In this document: positions 9,101 to 15,281 of the stretch, piece after piece
Layout of the letters: the number at the start of each line of letters is the position of its first letter
Position numbering within the stretch: position 1 is the first letter of the stretch
DNA from: JBEIDK01 sp040383485
GTDB taxonomy: Bacteria > Bacteroidota > Bacteroidia > UBA4408
Length of the DNA stretch: 16,000 nucleotides
Reading direction: 5' to 3'
Assembly: GCA_040383485.1 (NCBI GenBank)
Contig: JBEIDK010000069.1
Span: 1-16,000 of the forward strand
Notes under the pieces: generated by a model
Databases searched by the model: none
Seen by the model: only the letters and a program-made list of their open reading frames with translations
Told to the model about the DNA's origin: nothing
Program-made: the position numbers and the translations under genes

Positions 9101-9515
9101 TGGTTATACCTGTTGTTAAAATGTTTTGCAATATGCCACCAGTATATGGAAATGTATAAATAGTTACATTATTTACTTTAGCATTTGTTATGTAATTTGA
9201 GTTAATACAATCTATGGTAATGCGCGAACTGTCTGGCGTTACCTTAATCCAAAGCGGATTTGATGTAGTAAAATTTAATATGTTGTTTTGTCCGTTGGTA
9301 ATATTAATAGCAGTGGCTGCCGAACTGCCAGCCTGTGCTTTTACATAATGGCTACTCCCCAACAACACCAGCACCAAAGCCATCCACCGTAGGGTTTGGC
9401 TTGAGCTTTTAATGTTTATTAAATCACCAAGACTTTTTGTGCCTTTTGTGCGTGCAGGAGCATTGCTCAACTGCGTTTTCCTCGCTTTTATTGTGTTATT
9501 TATATTACTTTTCAT
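3174..9515 (-). CDS. Giant modular T9SS surface protein (2113 aa, beta-helix)
   Basis: Start ATG at 9515; no Shine-Dalgarno sequence. A polar, basic stretch of about 43 residues precedes a hydrophobic segment (WMALVLVLLGSSHYVKAQA), giving an unusually long signal-peptide n-region with cleavage near 60-62. Domains in order: a poorly defined N-terminal region; a jelly-roll/carbohydrate-binding-like domain at about 195-420 (NLVTNGSFE ... YYHIDDVSL); two Ig/PKD-like domains at about 425-560 (TYSWSPALGL ... TTTYTVVV; YLWSTGATT ... GTYTCTVTN); a long Pro/Asn/Thr-rich beta region at about 565-1130; a right-handed beta-helix at about 1140-1650, beginning with a cap-like segment with MWRGIFLNSDA; a Gly/Thr/Ser linker at about 1732-1760; and an alpha-helical Gln/Ala-rich region at about 1815-2010 (FEQAQQYLQQALQYSP, TPR-like spacing). 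Residues of about 2035-2113 are a type A sorting domain (YPNPANDAIN, SLGQIIYMVNV, NGIYMLKV). The role is probably adhesion or polysaccharide contact at the cell surface; the substrate is unknown. A terminator follows the gene. Confidence 0.92.
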   Translation of the reverse strand: MKSNINNTIKARKTQLSNAPARTKGTKSLGDLINIKSSSQTLRWMALVLVLLGSSHYVKAQAGSSAATAINITNGQNNILNFTTSNPLWIKVTPDSSRITIDCINSNYITNAKVNNVTIYTFPYTGGILQNILTTGITNVPDRGYFLNISGLTPNSSYLFAITKSNIAAQLYFKINNGKALNNYGNIVASSTVSGCGNLVTNGSFENNTACPANQNEVNLATGWGNVSGMMTNPDYYSGLNSTTGNACAGNFSVPANILNSNLAARTGNSYMGIAPFVLSNWWSEYIQTNLGAATVQGKKYFAEMWVKNASYSRYTSNNLGMLFTTSQVSNSTYPQLISGSGNYSINASPAPQINFSSNINATAGWTRLYGTFTASGAFSFLTIGNFYGYTGTTGVLIPGAAATAPNYAYYHIDDVSLIPITGANINICAGNSAQIGGCVIQGATYSWSPALGLSSTSVSQPVASPAATTTYTVVVTLPNGSTISDNVTVTVNPTPTANITQSLIGTQDVLTCNPTPTAGITYLWSTGATTASINPSTSGTYTCTVTNAQGCTNIASYTYVACQAPTVTVNNNFNGMQMGNMSNSTTALTYVYPATPFTFTFTIVNPNTTNTTYNINLNLPDNFVPNNTAGIITNPFTGNACVTTGPLTDLTQPQGAYGPGSFDRTITTTLSLPPGVNTFTMSGVYNFMSTAFSNAVGTCNTASECTLKLTGSCIPTDVNATQCIFVMYGCPSGLLVSSSVCPQNIVLNNNNSTVTVQYNIHLNTPNISHLEGYLLVPNFLGNPIISSQLPSNIFAPISTIAATTTTPSTTYSPNYTAYKVDLDLTTPNYLGNGWPNANYNYPFKVVFQYVNLPAAGTTGFSVLFGTQAGSPPNINLTQVLQNNSTNILPYWCHSANFAYPQSCFPSIPQYTPTFSISNVNCFNADFTYTPLPTNFLATNFGNGAYSVYEYVITDLQSNPVQQNLTGNANPYNCSLPVTNTSRTYNVTLKIHIFLANGNLAVIYTSTPQQVTTLSNPAACFALPNISTTVNGANCSNNVAVTATLTNTSAYPAGLYPTYVWRAFDTNQMPAITNATSFTNGTIQFAPVLVATPYTLYCTVNIMNDNGTAQTGDDFMVATNNSAVSNITIYPPCCNTSYQFISSNTALSGSYSGNYTVGAGVTLTVANNTTFNNATFEMQAGSRIIVNSYKTLTLNNSLLQQCGSMWRGIFLNSDAVLIANPNNLTTNINNIRGAEYGIRTFDATATVVINRVQFLNNRVAVCIDNITNNAAGLQGVFSGDINNNTFNCTTLPTVAANSGIIANPSTLSYVHLWFKNVAGAVIFNSSFNNSFYGVVGQNASLRLQGNTFLNMLNDPNYVNNNNIDYDFQKSANVFQGGIGVFGFGTKKTTHSIVTAANGTANYNNNIVDFGNCDIACAAIQCNFEAINHYFGNNTKKGFYSVDGALNATVLARIKMDVQHIGALFSQQSMNDAISITNNIINVTSPTNQNAGGIDFQALNLPITQNFVIDNNEIHLLNNKATFGIRLNGVKKNTANTIPANVTNNFVEFVTNTSSNASGIKFTNTDYINIGCNNVQHSGGGIAANIDAFSADNTKSNSVQNNCANYTYSGLRFKGTCTSTNLIKSNTMNEHTFGLYIDNNGQIGTQNHSGNIWQSPNYSSAQVTAKNIAFAPLVPQSAFVNNPTQNSGVNYYDPTQLPIAQIAGIPSANAAGWFNQNTFGTGANTACSATVCNIPAGGGGTGGGGNINTGTGNPNSSNTGTSTSSTTYSYIDPNNPTNYSSTDDYFAGQFIAMNLYQQVNNWKADRMAYEKLIVDPSIAQSNPIALAFYALAQNRNFAKFEQAQQYLQQALQYSPAQSSTLESLKLSNEALLIDLETAIANGDNALIASLSQQYEANQLQEQSIKQAFDANADAQAALMQSKNNEAQGYGNSFVENEKLFNDVIARTLAKGEDITDPADWNIIQQIAMQCPYSDGAIVYTARSLYSIIDNTIEYNDDALCGSTARKANTASIDYDVEEELLKKEAGLPNKLEAIPNSLIVYPNPANDAINISGLDLEKSSNVTLQNSLGQIIYMVNVKGGIQKINTGNITNGIYMLKVTNEQGVIGTQKVTILH
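4091..4235 (-). repeat. 145-nt near-identical block, copy in the giant gene
   Basis: Partner of 817-961. It encodes the junction between the Gly/Thr/Ser linker and the helical region of the giant protein. Confidence 0.9.
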
Positions 9516-9531
9516 GGGTGTATTATTTTTA

Positions 9532-9580
9532 AGTTTATTAGTTTTTTGTTTTAAGTTCTTAGTTCTAAGTTCTAAGTTCT
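9532..9580 (-). repeat. Heptanucleotide array in the leader of the giant gene
   Basis: Read on the minus strand from 9580 there are seven consecutive 7-nt units: AGAACTT, AGAACTT, AGAACTA, AGAACTT, AAAACAA, AAAACTA, ATAAACT. The first four are nearly perfect and the rest decay toward the start codon, 16 nt away. Changes in unit number would alter the leader length or promoter spacing, not the reading frame. Confidence 0.75.
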
Positions 9581-9734
9581 GCTATGCCACGGCGGCAAAT
9601 CCGTAAATTTATATATATTTTTTGTTGGCATCATATAATTTAGTAATTGGTTGTTTTTGAAGTTAGCTGCATTCTATATTGAATTATACCTTTATTTTTT
9701 TTCAAACTTACAACCTCAAAATGCTCTTTGTCAA

Positions 9735-9834
9735 TACTCCAAATGCAAATAATTGGAGTATTTTTTTGGAGTAGAAATGCATTTTTTTGGAGTATATTTA
9801 TTGTTTTGGAGTATTTTGTGTAAAAATTGGAGTA
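9735..9834. promoter_or_regulatory. Cluster of six TTGGAGTA sites, candidate operator array
   Basis: Exact 8-mers TTGGAGTA start at 9753, 9766, 9787, 9806 and 9827, and the inverse TACTCCAA is at 9735-9742. Start-to-start spacings are 18, 13, 21, 19 and 21 nt, mostly close to two helical turns. The intervening bases are T- or A-rich and not repeated. The cluster ends 81 nt before the ATG of the LuxR-type regulator and lies about 220 nt upstream of the giant surface gene. Binding by a DNA-binding protein, perhaps that regulator, is inference. Confidence 0.6.
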
Positions 9835-9914
9835 GAAAAATTTGGAAGCTATTTTGAAATTAAGCATTTTTAAAACGAAAAAATTTATGCTTGATAAATA
9901 AAACCAAAACAACT

Positions 9915-10484
9915 ATGTGCAAAGTATTAGTGTACCACACCGAAAGAAAAATGTGTTTGCTGCTGAAAGAATTATTGAAAGAATACGTAACAAAATTTGA
10001 TGAGTATTTTAACTATGACCGTAGCGAATTTATAGGACTTGCACAGCCTTTACAGCCCGATGTTGTGTTTTTTCAACGACGGTACCAACTACAAGAAACT
10101 ACTTCTATTATTCATTGTTTTAAAGTTGTGTGGCCACACTGCAAATTTATTGTGTTGGCAAAAGATGATGTAGAATGCCAACACTTAAAGCAAAATTTAA
10201 TTGGCTATTCGGAGGAGGTATTAGATGAAAATAACATGGATGTTCAACTGCCCATTATAATTGATAAATACATTACTAAACCAACTACAACACCTCAAAT
10301 AAACGATGATATTGTTGACAAACTAACCAAAAAAGAAAAGATAATTTATAAATACTTGGTAGAGGGCATAAAGCCACGCAAAATTGCTACTTTAACAGGT
10401 ATAAATTATGAAACTGTGCGCAAGCACATACAAAATATATACACCAAAGCAGGCATTCATAATTATAAAAATTTTAGTGACTAG
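9915..10484 (+). CDS. LuxR-type transcriptional regulator with degenerate receiver
   Basis: 189 residues from the ATG at 9915. A TTG eight codons upstream is possible, but MCKVLVYHTE already gives the first receiver strand. Residues of about 1-120 have the layout of a response-regulator receiver (KVLVY, then PDVVFFQRRY, then KFIVLA), but the key residues are gone. The acidic pair is replaced by His-Thr, the phosphoacceptor Asp by Gln (about residue 54), and the conserved Thr/Ser by Ala. Residues of about 137-185 form a LuxR/GerE helix-turn-helix (LTKKEKIIYKYLVEGIKPRK, then IATLTGINYETVRKHIQNIY). It is therefore likely a DNA-binding regulator that does not use aspartate phosphorylation. It lies just downstream of the TTGGAGTA cluster and diverges from the giant surface gene, so autoregulation or control of that gene is plausible but unproven. 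Its stop shares the CTAG with the convergent receiver gene. Confidence 0.85.
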   Translation: MCKVLVYHTERKMCLLLKELLKEYVTKFDEYFNYDRSEFIGLAQPLQPDVVFFQRRYQLQETTSIIHCFKVVWPHCKFIVLAKDDVECQHLKQNLIGYSEEVLDENNMDVQLPIIIDKYITKPTTTPQINDDIVDKLTKKEKIIYKYLVEGIKPRKIATLTGINYETVRKHIQNIYTKAGIHNYKNFSD

Positions 10485-10882
10485 GTAATTTTATTCCCGC
10501 CTCTTATAACATTTACGGCGTCTTGAATGGCACCATCAAATTTGCCCCAGTCTAATGAAATAGGCTTGTGTACGAATTTAAAAATAGTACCATCTTCTAT
10601 AGCGTTTGTAAGTTCAGCCTCTGCAACATGTGCCGAAAATAAAATCCGAATGGCATCAGGAGCTAGGGTTTTGCATTCTATCAAAAACGCTAGCCCATAT
10701 TTGTAAGGCATTCGCTGGTCGCAAATAATAATGTTGGTAGTATTGGTTTCTAAATATGCTATTGCCTCTCTTACGTCGTTAAACGATATTACCTCAAAAT
10801 CATGGCGTAAATAAGCTTTCAGGCCAATGGTTGTTTCTACTTCGTCATCAACAATCATTATTTTTATTTCCTTTTGCATCAT
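10481..10882 (-). CDS. Stand-alone response-regulator receiver protein
   Basis: 133 residues, a single CheY-like receiver with no output domain. All key residues are present: D12 and D13 (IMIVDDE), phosphoacceptor D55 (IIICDQRMP), S83 (ILFSAH) and K106 (FVHKPIS). The CDQRMP motif and the FKFVHKPISLDW end resemble receivers of the RpfG/HD-GYP or hybrid-kinase type, but here the protein stops soon after the last helix. ATG codons at 10882 and 10879 are both usable; a later ATG at residue 9 would delete the first beta strand. No histidine kinase is in the window. The gene converges on the LuxR-type gene with a 4-nt overlap, leaving no space for a terminator. The 208-nt region upstream is AT-rich and has a run of nine T (10890-10898) just before the start. 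Confidence 0.9.
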   Translation of the reverse strand: MMQKEIKIMIVDDEVETTIGLKAYLRHDFEVISFNDVREAIAYLETNTTNIIICDQRMPYKYGLAFLIECKTLAPDAIRILFSAHVAEAELTNAIEDGTIFKFVHKPISLDWGKFDGAIQDAVNVIRGGNKIT

Positions 10883-11090
10883 GTTAGGGTTTTTTTTTCT
10901 ATTGGTAAATATATAAAAGATTGGGTTAAAAAAATATTATCATTTTAATCCTCCTATTTTAACGCATAACAATCCATAATATTGTAATGCTCTTTTTTTA
11001 TTCCATTGTTTTAAAAGGATTTAGAAAAAATACAGTTAAATATTTTAGTTATCATTCATTACTATTGGTTTTAATAAATACTTTAGTTTA

Positions 11091-12209
11091 ATGATTAATG
11101 ATTTAGGAGGTTTAAATAAAATAGTTTTTGCTGTCAATCTTGTTTTTGCAATATTGCTATTTGGTTCTTACCTAAGCCTTTATATAAGCCCTAGTGCATT
11201 TTATCCTTTTGCTTTTTTAGGGTTGGGATATCCAATTTTAGTTTTCTTTAATATTGTTTTTGCCATTTACTGGACTGTCTTTTTTAAACGTCAGGTATTG
11301 CTCTCTACCATTGCTATTTTAGTTGGTATCATGCTTTTTCCGCGATGCTTTCAATTTAATTTTACTGCCGAAAAAATGACTGCTAAAACAAAAGGAGATT
11401 CCTTGATAAAAGTGATGAGTTATAATGTAAGGCTATTTGATTTGTATAATTGGACAAACAATAAAAATACCCGCAATAAACTATTTAAATTCATAAACAA
11501 TGAGCAGGTTGATGTAATTAATTTACAAGAATTTTACTCTGACGATGAAAATAGCTTTATTAATTTAGATTCGATAAAAAAACGTCTTGATTACAATTAC
11601 TCAAACGTACACTATACCACTACCCTCAGAAAAACGGACCACTGGGGCATTGCAACATTGTCAAAATATCCAATAATAAGTAAGGGCTTTATAAAGTTTG
11701 CAACTAAAGGCAATAATTCTTGCATCTATAGCGATATTGTTAAAGGAGCCGATACTATTAGGTTTTATAATTTGCATTTGCAATCGATACACTTTAAAAA
11801 CGAAGACTATAAGTTTTTAGACTCTTTGAATAATAACAAAGAAGTTGATGAATTGAGAGGTGCTAGAAAAATTTTAGGCAAGCTAAAAAGAGCATTTGTA
11901 AAGCGCAGCTCTCAAGTAGAACTAGTAATAAATCACATCAACAAATCGCCTTATGATGTTGTTGTTTGCGGCGATTTTAACGATACACCGGTATCATATA
12001 CTTACCAAATGTTTGTATCACATTTGGTTGACGCATTTGTAATTAGTGGCTCAGGCATTGGCAGTAGTAACAACGAAATAATTCCACAACGCATTGATTA
12101 TATATTTCACTCGCCAAATATAAAATCGTATTCATTTAAAACTACCAAGTCCGACTTGTCCGACCATTACCCACTTACAGCTTATATATTGGTTGATAAA
12201 AAATATTAA
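11091..12209 (+). CDS. Membrane-anchored endonuclease/exonuclease/phosphatase family protein
   Basis: 372 residues. Three hydrophobic segments at about 10-32, 38-64 and 68-84 anchor the protein in the inner membrane. The catalytic domain runs from about 105 to 370. Family motifs are complete: SYNVRLFD (N112), NLQEF (E147, metal ligand), HWGIATLSKYP (184-194), NLHLQS (H229), CGDFNDTP (D295, N297), IDYIF (D336) and SDHYPL (D358, H359). This fold cleaves phosphodiesters or phosphomonoesters of DNA, phospholipids or sugar phosphates with Mg2+; motifs alone do not give the substrate. The active domain should face one side of the membrane, probably the periplasm, but the topology is inferred. It starts 208 nt from the divergent receiver gene. 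A weak AT hairpin follows the stop. Confidence 0.9.
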   Translation: MINDLGGLNKIVFAVNLVFAILLFGSYLSLYISPSAFYPFAFLGLGYPILVFFNIVFAIYWTVFFKRQVLLSTIAILVGIMLFPRCFQFNFTAEKMTAKTKGDSLIKVMSYNVRLFDLYNWTNNKNTRNKLFKFINNEQVDVINLQEFYSDDENSFINLDSIKKRLDYNYSNVHYTTTLRKTDHWGIATLSKYPIISKGFIKFATKGNNSCIYSDIVKGADTIRFYNLHLQSIHFKNEDYKFLDSLNNNKEVDELRGARKILGKLKRAFVKRSSQVELVINHINKSPYDVVVCGDFNDTPVSYTYQMFVSHLVDAFVISGSGIGSSNNEIIPQRIDYIFHSPNIKSYSFKTTKSDLSDHYPLTAYILVDKKY

Positions 12210-12322
12210 TGATGCCTTAAACATGCACTCTCATTTTCAAAAATGAAATCTACATTCAACTCTTAATTTTATCAGCTAATCGAAATAAAAAACGCATTGA
12301 AAATATATTTAGGAATTTAACC

Positions 12323-12351
12323 TTTGAATAGAAAATACTATTATACATTTG
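12323..12351 (+). promoter_or_regulatory. Bacteroidota-type promoter for kup
   Basis: TTTG at 12323-12326 and a perfect TAnnTTTG (TACATTTG) at 12344-12351, separated by 17 nt. This fits the TTTG / TAnnTTTG pattern known for the primary sigma factor of Bacteroidota. Transcription would begin a few bases downstream, giving a leader of only about 12-15 nt before the ATG at 12371. It likely also drives ctaA. Confidence 0.75.
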
Positions 12352-12370
12352 CACGTTTTTTTTACGCAAA

Positions 12371-14323
12371 ATGTCAGACGGACACAACCAAATGAATAAA
12401 GTTACAGCAGCAGGCCTGCTTGTAACACTAGGTATTATTTATGGCGATATTGGAACTTCTCCACTGTATGTACTCTCAGAAATTGTAGGCAAAGGGCCAA
12501 TAGATAAAGATATGGTGCTAGGTGCAATATCCTGTATTTTTTGGACACTTACCTTGCAAACTACCTTAAAATACGTAATACTTACACTACGTGCTGATAA
12601 CAAAGGCGAAGGAGGAATTTTTTCTCTATATGCCCTGGTACGTCGTACTAAGGCAAAATGGTTGCTATTTCCGGCCATCATTGGTGGTTGTACCCTTTTA
12701 GCCGATGGTATTATAACGCCTCCTATCTCTGTTTCATCAGCCATTGAAGGTTTAAGAATTTATAATCCAGGGTTAAAAACCGTACCTATTGTTATCGGTA
12801 TCATATTCTCACTTTTCTTTGTTCAGCAATTCGGTACTAAAGCCATTGGCAGATTTTTTGGGCCAGTGATGCTCATTTGGTTTTTAATGTTAGGCATACT
12901 AGGCATATCGCAAATTTTTACAGAAATCTCTATTTTAAAAGCACTTAATCCTTATTATGCCTACAAAGTTTTGGCAAACAATACAAATGCGCTGGTATTG
13001 TTGAGCAGCGTATTTTTATGTACAACAGGTGCAGAGGCCCTTTACAGCGACTTAGGGCATTGCGGAAAAACCAATATTAGAATATCTTGGATTTTTGTGA
13101 AAACGATGTTGGTGCTTAACTATTGCGGGCAAGGTGCATGGCTTATTGCCCACGAAGGGCATCTAATGTCTGAGTTTGGAGGCGCTACACCATTTTATGC
13201 AATTATGCCGCAATGGTTTACCGGTACTGGTATTGTGGTAGCTACAGCAGCTACTATTGTTGCCTCTCAAGCATTAATCAGCGGTTCGTTTACCTTAATA
13301 AACGAGGCAATGCGTTTAAATTTTTGGCCAAAGGTAAAGGTTGTTTATCCAACCGAAGCCAAAGGTCAGTTGTATATTCCATCAGTAAATTGGCTTTTGA
13401 TGTGGGGTTGTATTGGTATAACATTATATTTTCAAGAATCGTCGAACATGGGTGCGGCTTATGGTTTAGCAATAGTATTAACCATGATAATGACAACTAC
13501 CTTGTTGAATTATTATATGATTTTAAAACGTTACAACAGAATTTTTGTGACCCTTGTAATTACAGTTTATGGTATTATAGAAACCGGTTTTTTTATTGCA
13601 AACATGGGTAAATTTGAGCATGGCGGTTGGGTAACCCTATTAATTGCTGGAGTTTTATTTTCTATAATGTGGTCATGGTATGAAGCCAGAAAAATTAAAA
13701 ACAGGTATGTTGAATTTACAAATTTGAAACAATATTTACCTCAATTAAATGAGCTAAGTAACGATACATCCATACACAAATATGCAACCCACTTGGTTTA
13801 TTTAACAAGTGCCGATAGAAAGGATGAGATTGAAGAAAAAGTGATTTACTCCATATTACAAAAACTACCAAAACGTGCTGATATATACTGGTTTGTGCAT
13901 GTTGATGTAATGGATGAACCATATAGATGCGAGTATAAAGTAACCAACCTGGTGCAAGACGATGTAGTGCGTATTGATTTTAAATTAGGATTTAGGGTTG
14001 CACCGCGCATCAACCAAATGTTTAGAACGGTTGTTACCGATATGGTAAAGAACAAAGAGGTTGATATTACCAGTAGGTACGAATCTTTGAATAAAAATAA
14101 TGTGATAGGTGATTTTAAATTTGTAGTTATTGAAAAATTCTTCTCCAATGAAAATGAACTGAAACTATACGAAAGAATTATTTTAAAAATTTACTTTATG
14201 CTCAAACACGTTAGTGTGTCCGAAGAGAAAGCTTTTGGATTGGACACAAGCAATGTGTTGGTAGAAAAATTCCCATTAATCATTTCGCCTGCCAAAGAGT
14301 TGAATATGAAACGTATTTATTAA
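12371..14323 (+). CDS. kup: Kup-family low-affinity potassium uptake transporter
   Basis: 650 residues, a usual length for the KUP/HAK/KT family. The N-terminal signature GIIYGDIGTSPLYVL is intact (D26), followed by DNKGEGGIFSLYAL (77-90), ADGIITPPISVSSAIEGL (E126) and about twelve hydrophobic helices up to residue 450. The C-terminal ~200 residues are a hydrophilic cytoplasmic domain. The protein imports K+, probably with H+, across the inner membrane. ATG at 12371 is chosen because it follows a clear promoter; ATG at 12392 (residue 8) is an alternative. The stop is 7 nt before ctaA, so the two are probably co-transcribed. Confidence 0.97.
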   Translation: MSDGHNQMNKVTAAGLLVTLGIIYGDIGTSPLYVLSEIVGKGPIDKDMVLGAISCIFWTLTLQTTLKYVILTLRADNKGEGGIFSLYALVRRTKAKWLLFPAIIGGCTLLADGIITPPISVSSAIEGLRIYNPGLKTVPIVIGIIFSLFFVQQFGTKAIGRFFGPVMLIWFLMLGILGISQIFTEISILKALNPYYAYKVLANNTNALVLLSSVFLCTTGAEALYSDLGHCGKTNIRISWIFVKTMLVLNYCGQGAWLIAHEGHLMSEFGGATPFYAIMPQWFTGTGIVVATAATIVASQALISGSFTLINEAMRLNFWPKVKVVYPTEAKGQLYIPSVNWLLMWGCIGITLYFQESSNMGAAYGLAIVLTMIMTTTLLNYYMILKRYNRIFVTLVITVYGIIETGFFIANMGKFEHGGWVTLLIAGVLFSIMWSWYEARKIKNRYVEFTNLKQYLPQLNELSNDTSIHKYATHLVYLTSADRKDEIEEKVIYSILQKLPKRADIYWFVHVDVMDEPYRCEYKVTNLVQDDVVRIDFKLGFRVAPRINQMFRTVVTDMVKNKEVDITSRYESLNKNNVIGDFKFVVIEKFFSNENELKLYERIILKIYFMLKHVSVSEEKAFGLDTSNVLVEKFPLIISPAKELNMKRIY

Positions 14324-14330
14324 ACAATTT

Positions 14331-15278
14331 ATGATTGAGAATAAGGCGCTTGTTAGTTTCAGAAAGTCGGTTGTTATAACAATAGCTATTACTTATTTTT
14401 TAATTTTAGTTGGAGCTTTGGTTCGCGCTACAGGTAGCGGAATGGGTTGTCCTGATTGGCCTAAATGCTTCGGACAATATATTCCTCCAACAGATATTTC
14501 TGAATTACCAACCAACTACAAAGAAATTTTTAAGGTAGAAGGTAAAACAATAGCCGACTTTAATGCTTTTCATACTTGGGTAGAATATTTGAATAGGTTG
14601 CTTGGTGTTGTTGAGGGCTTGGTTATTCTAATCATGTGTTCTTTAGCTTTCCGTTTGCGAAAAGAATTTAAAAAAATCTGGATTAGTTCTATCTTTTCAT
14701 TGCTGCTTGTTTTGTTTATCGGTTGGGTGGGTAGTAAGGTAGTGTCGAGCAATTTAGCGCCAATAAAAATAACAGCACACATGGTTTTGGCAATGTTACT
14801 TTCTTTTGTGCTCATAGGAACTTACTCATTAACATTTGTAAATGCAAAAATTGAAAGAATTAAACAGGCTAAGTTCTTATTTAATATTTCTCTCATTCTT
14901 TTTATTCTTACACTAGTTCAAATTTTATCGGGTACACAAGTTAGGCAGCAGGTAGATGAAATAGCCATAAAATTGCAGAATACGCACAGAGAAGTTTGGG
15001 TTGAAAATCTGAATTTAATATTTGATGTACATAAAGTTTTAGCAAGTTTAATAACAGTAATCTTCATAGCAGTATATTTTTATTTCAGGAGCAAAGTAAA
15101 CAAGCAAATAAAAAGATTATTGCTTCAGAACACTATGATTGTTCTAATAGAATTTCTACTGGGTAATATATTAGCTTTTGCTATGCCTGCATTTGCACAA
15201 CCTATCCATTTGTTATTTGCAACTATCTTATCAGGTAGTTTGTTTTATACACTCGTGGTAATAAATAAAGTGAGATAA
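14331..15278 (+). CDS. ctaA: Heme A synthase, CtaA/Cox15 family
   Basis: 315 residues with about eight membrane helices. The family oxidises the C8 methyl group of heme O to formyl, making heme A for aa3/caa3-type terminal oxidases. Motifs visible: VRATGSGMGCPDWPKC (32-46, with a Cys40/Cys46 pair in the first external loop), HTWVEYLNRLLG (81-92), ITAHMVLAM (H150), DVHKVLASL (H234) and PIHLLFA (H293). In characterised CtaA the second motif is of the E-x-x-H-R kind; here E85 is kept but the His position is Asn88, with H81 four residues before E85. The gene starts 7 nt after kup and ends 3 nt from a convergent gene. No other cytochrome oxidase assembly gene is in the window. Confidence 0.93.
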   Translation: MIENKALVSFRKSVVITIAITYFLILVGALVRATGSGMGCPDWPKCFGQYIPPTDISELPTNYKEIFKVEGKTIADFNAFHTWVEYLNRLLGVVEGLVILIMCSLAFRLRKEFKKIWISSIFSLLLVLFIGWVGSKVVSSNLAPIKITAHMVLAMLLSFVLIGTYSLTFVNAKIERIKQAKFLFNISLILFILTLVQILSGTQVRQQVDEIAIKLQNTHREVWVENLNLIFDVHKVLASLITVIFIAVYFYFRSKVNKQIKRLLLQNTMIVLIEFLLGNILAFAMPAFAQPIHLLFATILSGSLFYTLVVINKVR

Positions 15279-15281
15279 TCG

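Larger units (their letters stand above)
9516..9914. other. 399-nt divergent intergenic region
   Basis: It separates the giant minus-strand gene from the plus-strand regulator. It contains the heptamer array of the giant gene's leader (9532-9580), a small GC-rich patch (about 9584-9603, with ACGG...CCGT as a short inverted pair) and the TTGGAGTA cluster (9735-9834). I see no confident promoter of the TAnnTTTG type for either gene; TATGCTTG at 9886-9893 is one mismatch away but lacks a well-spaced upstream TTTG. A 90-codon minus-strand ORF here is probably not a gene. Confidence 0.6.

Noticed and set aside
9735..9834. The TTGGAGTA cluster as a CRISPR array
   Set aside because: The repeated unit is only 8 nt, spacing varies from 13 to 21 nt, one copy is inverted and no cas gene is present.
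9640..9912. A 90-codon minus-strand ORF between the giant gene and the regulator
   Set aside because: It reads through the TTGGAGTA cluster and T-rich tracts, has a composition dictated by those repeats (Lys, Asn, Phe, Ile), and its start overlaps the region just before the regulator. No domain is visible.
9891..9914. TTG at 9891 as the start of the LuxR-type regulator
   Set aside because: The ATG at 9915 directly precedes the first receiver strand; the extra eight residues add nothing recognisable and overlap a possible promoter element.
12231..12246. Hairpin after the endonuclease/exonuclease/phosphatase gene as a terminator
   Set aside because: The stem is short and entirely AT-rich apart from one C/G pair, the loop is tiny, and no T tract follows.
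12439..12744. Minus-strand ORFs inside kup and ctaA
   Set aside because: They are shadows of two well-conserved genes with complete family motifs on the plus strand.
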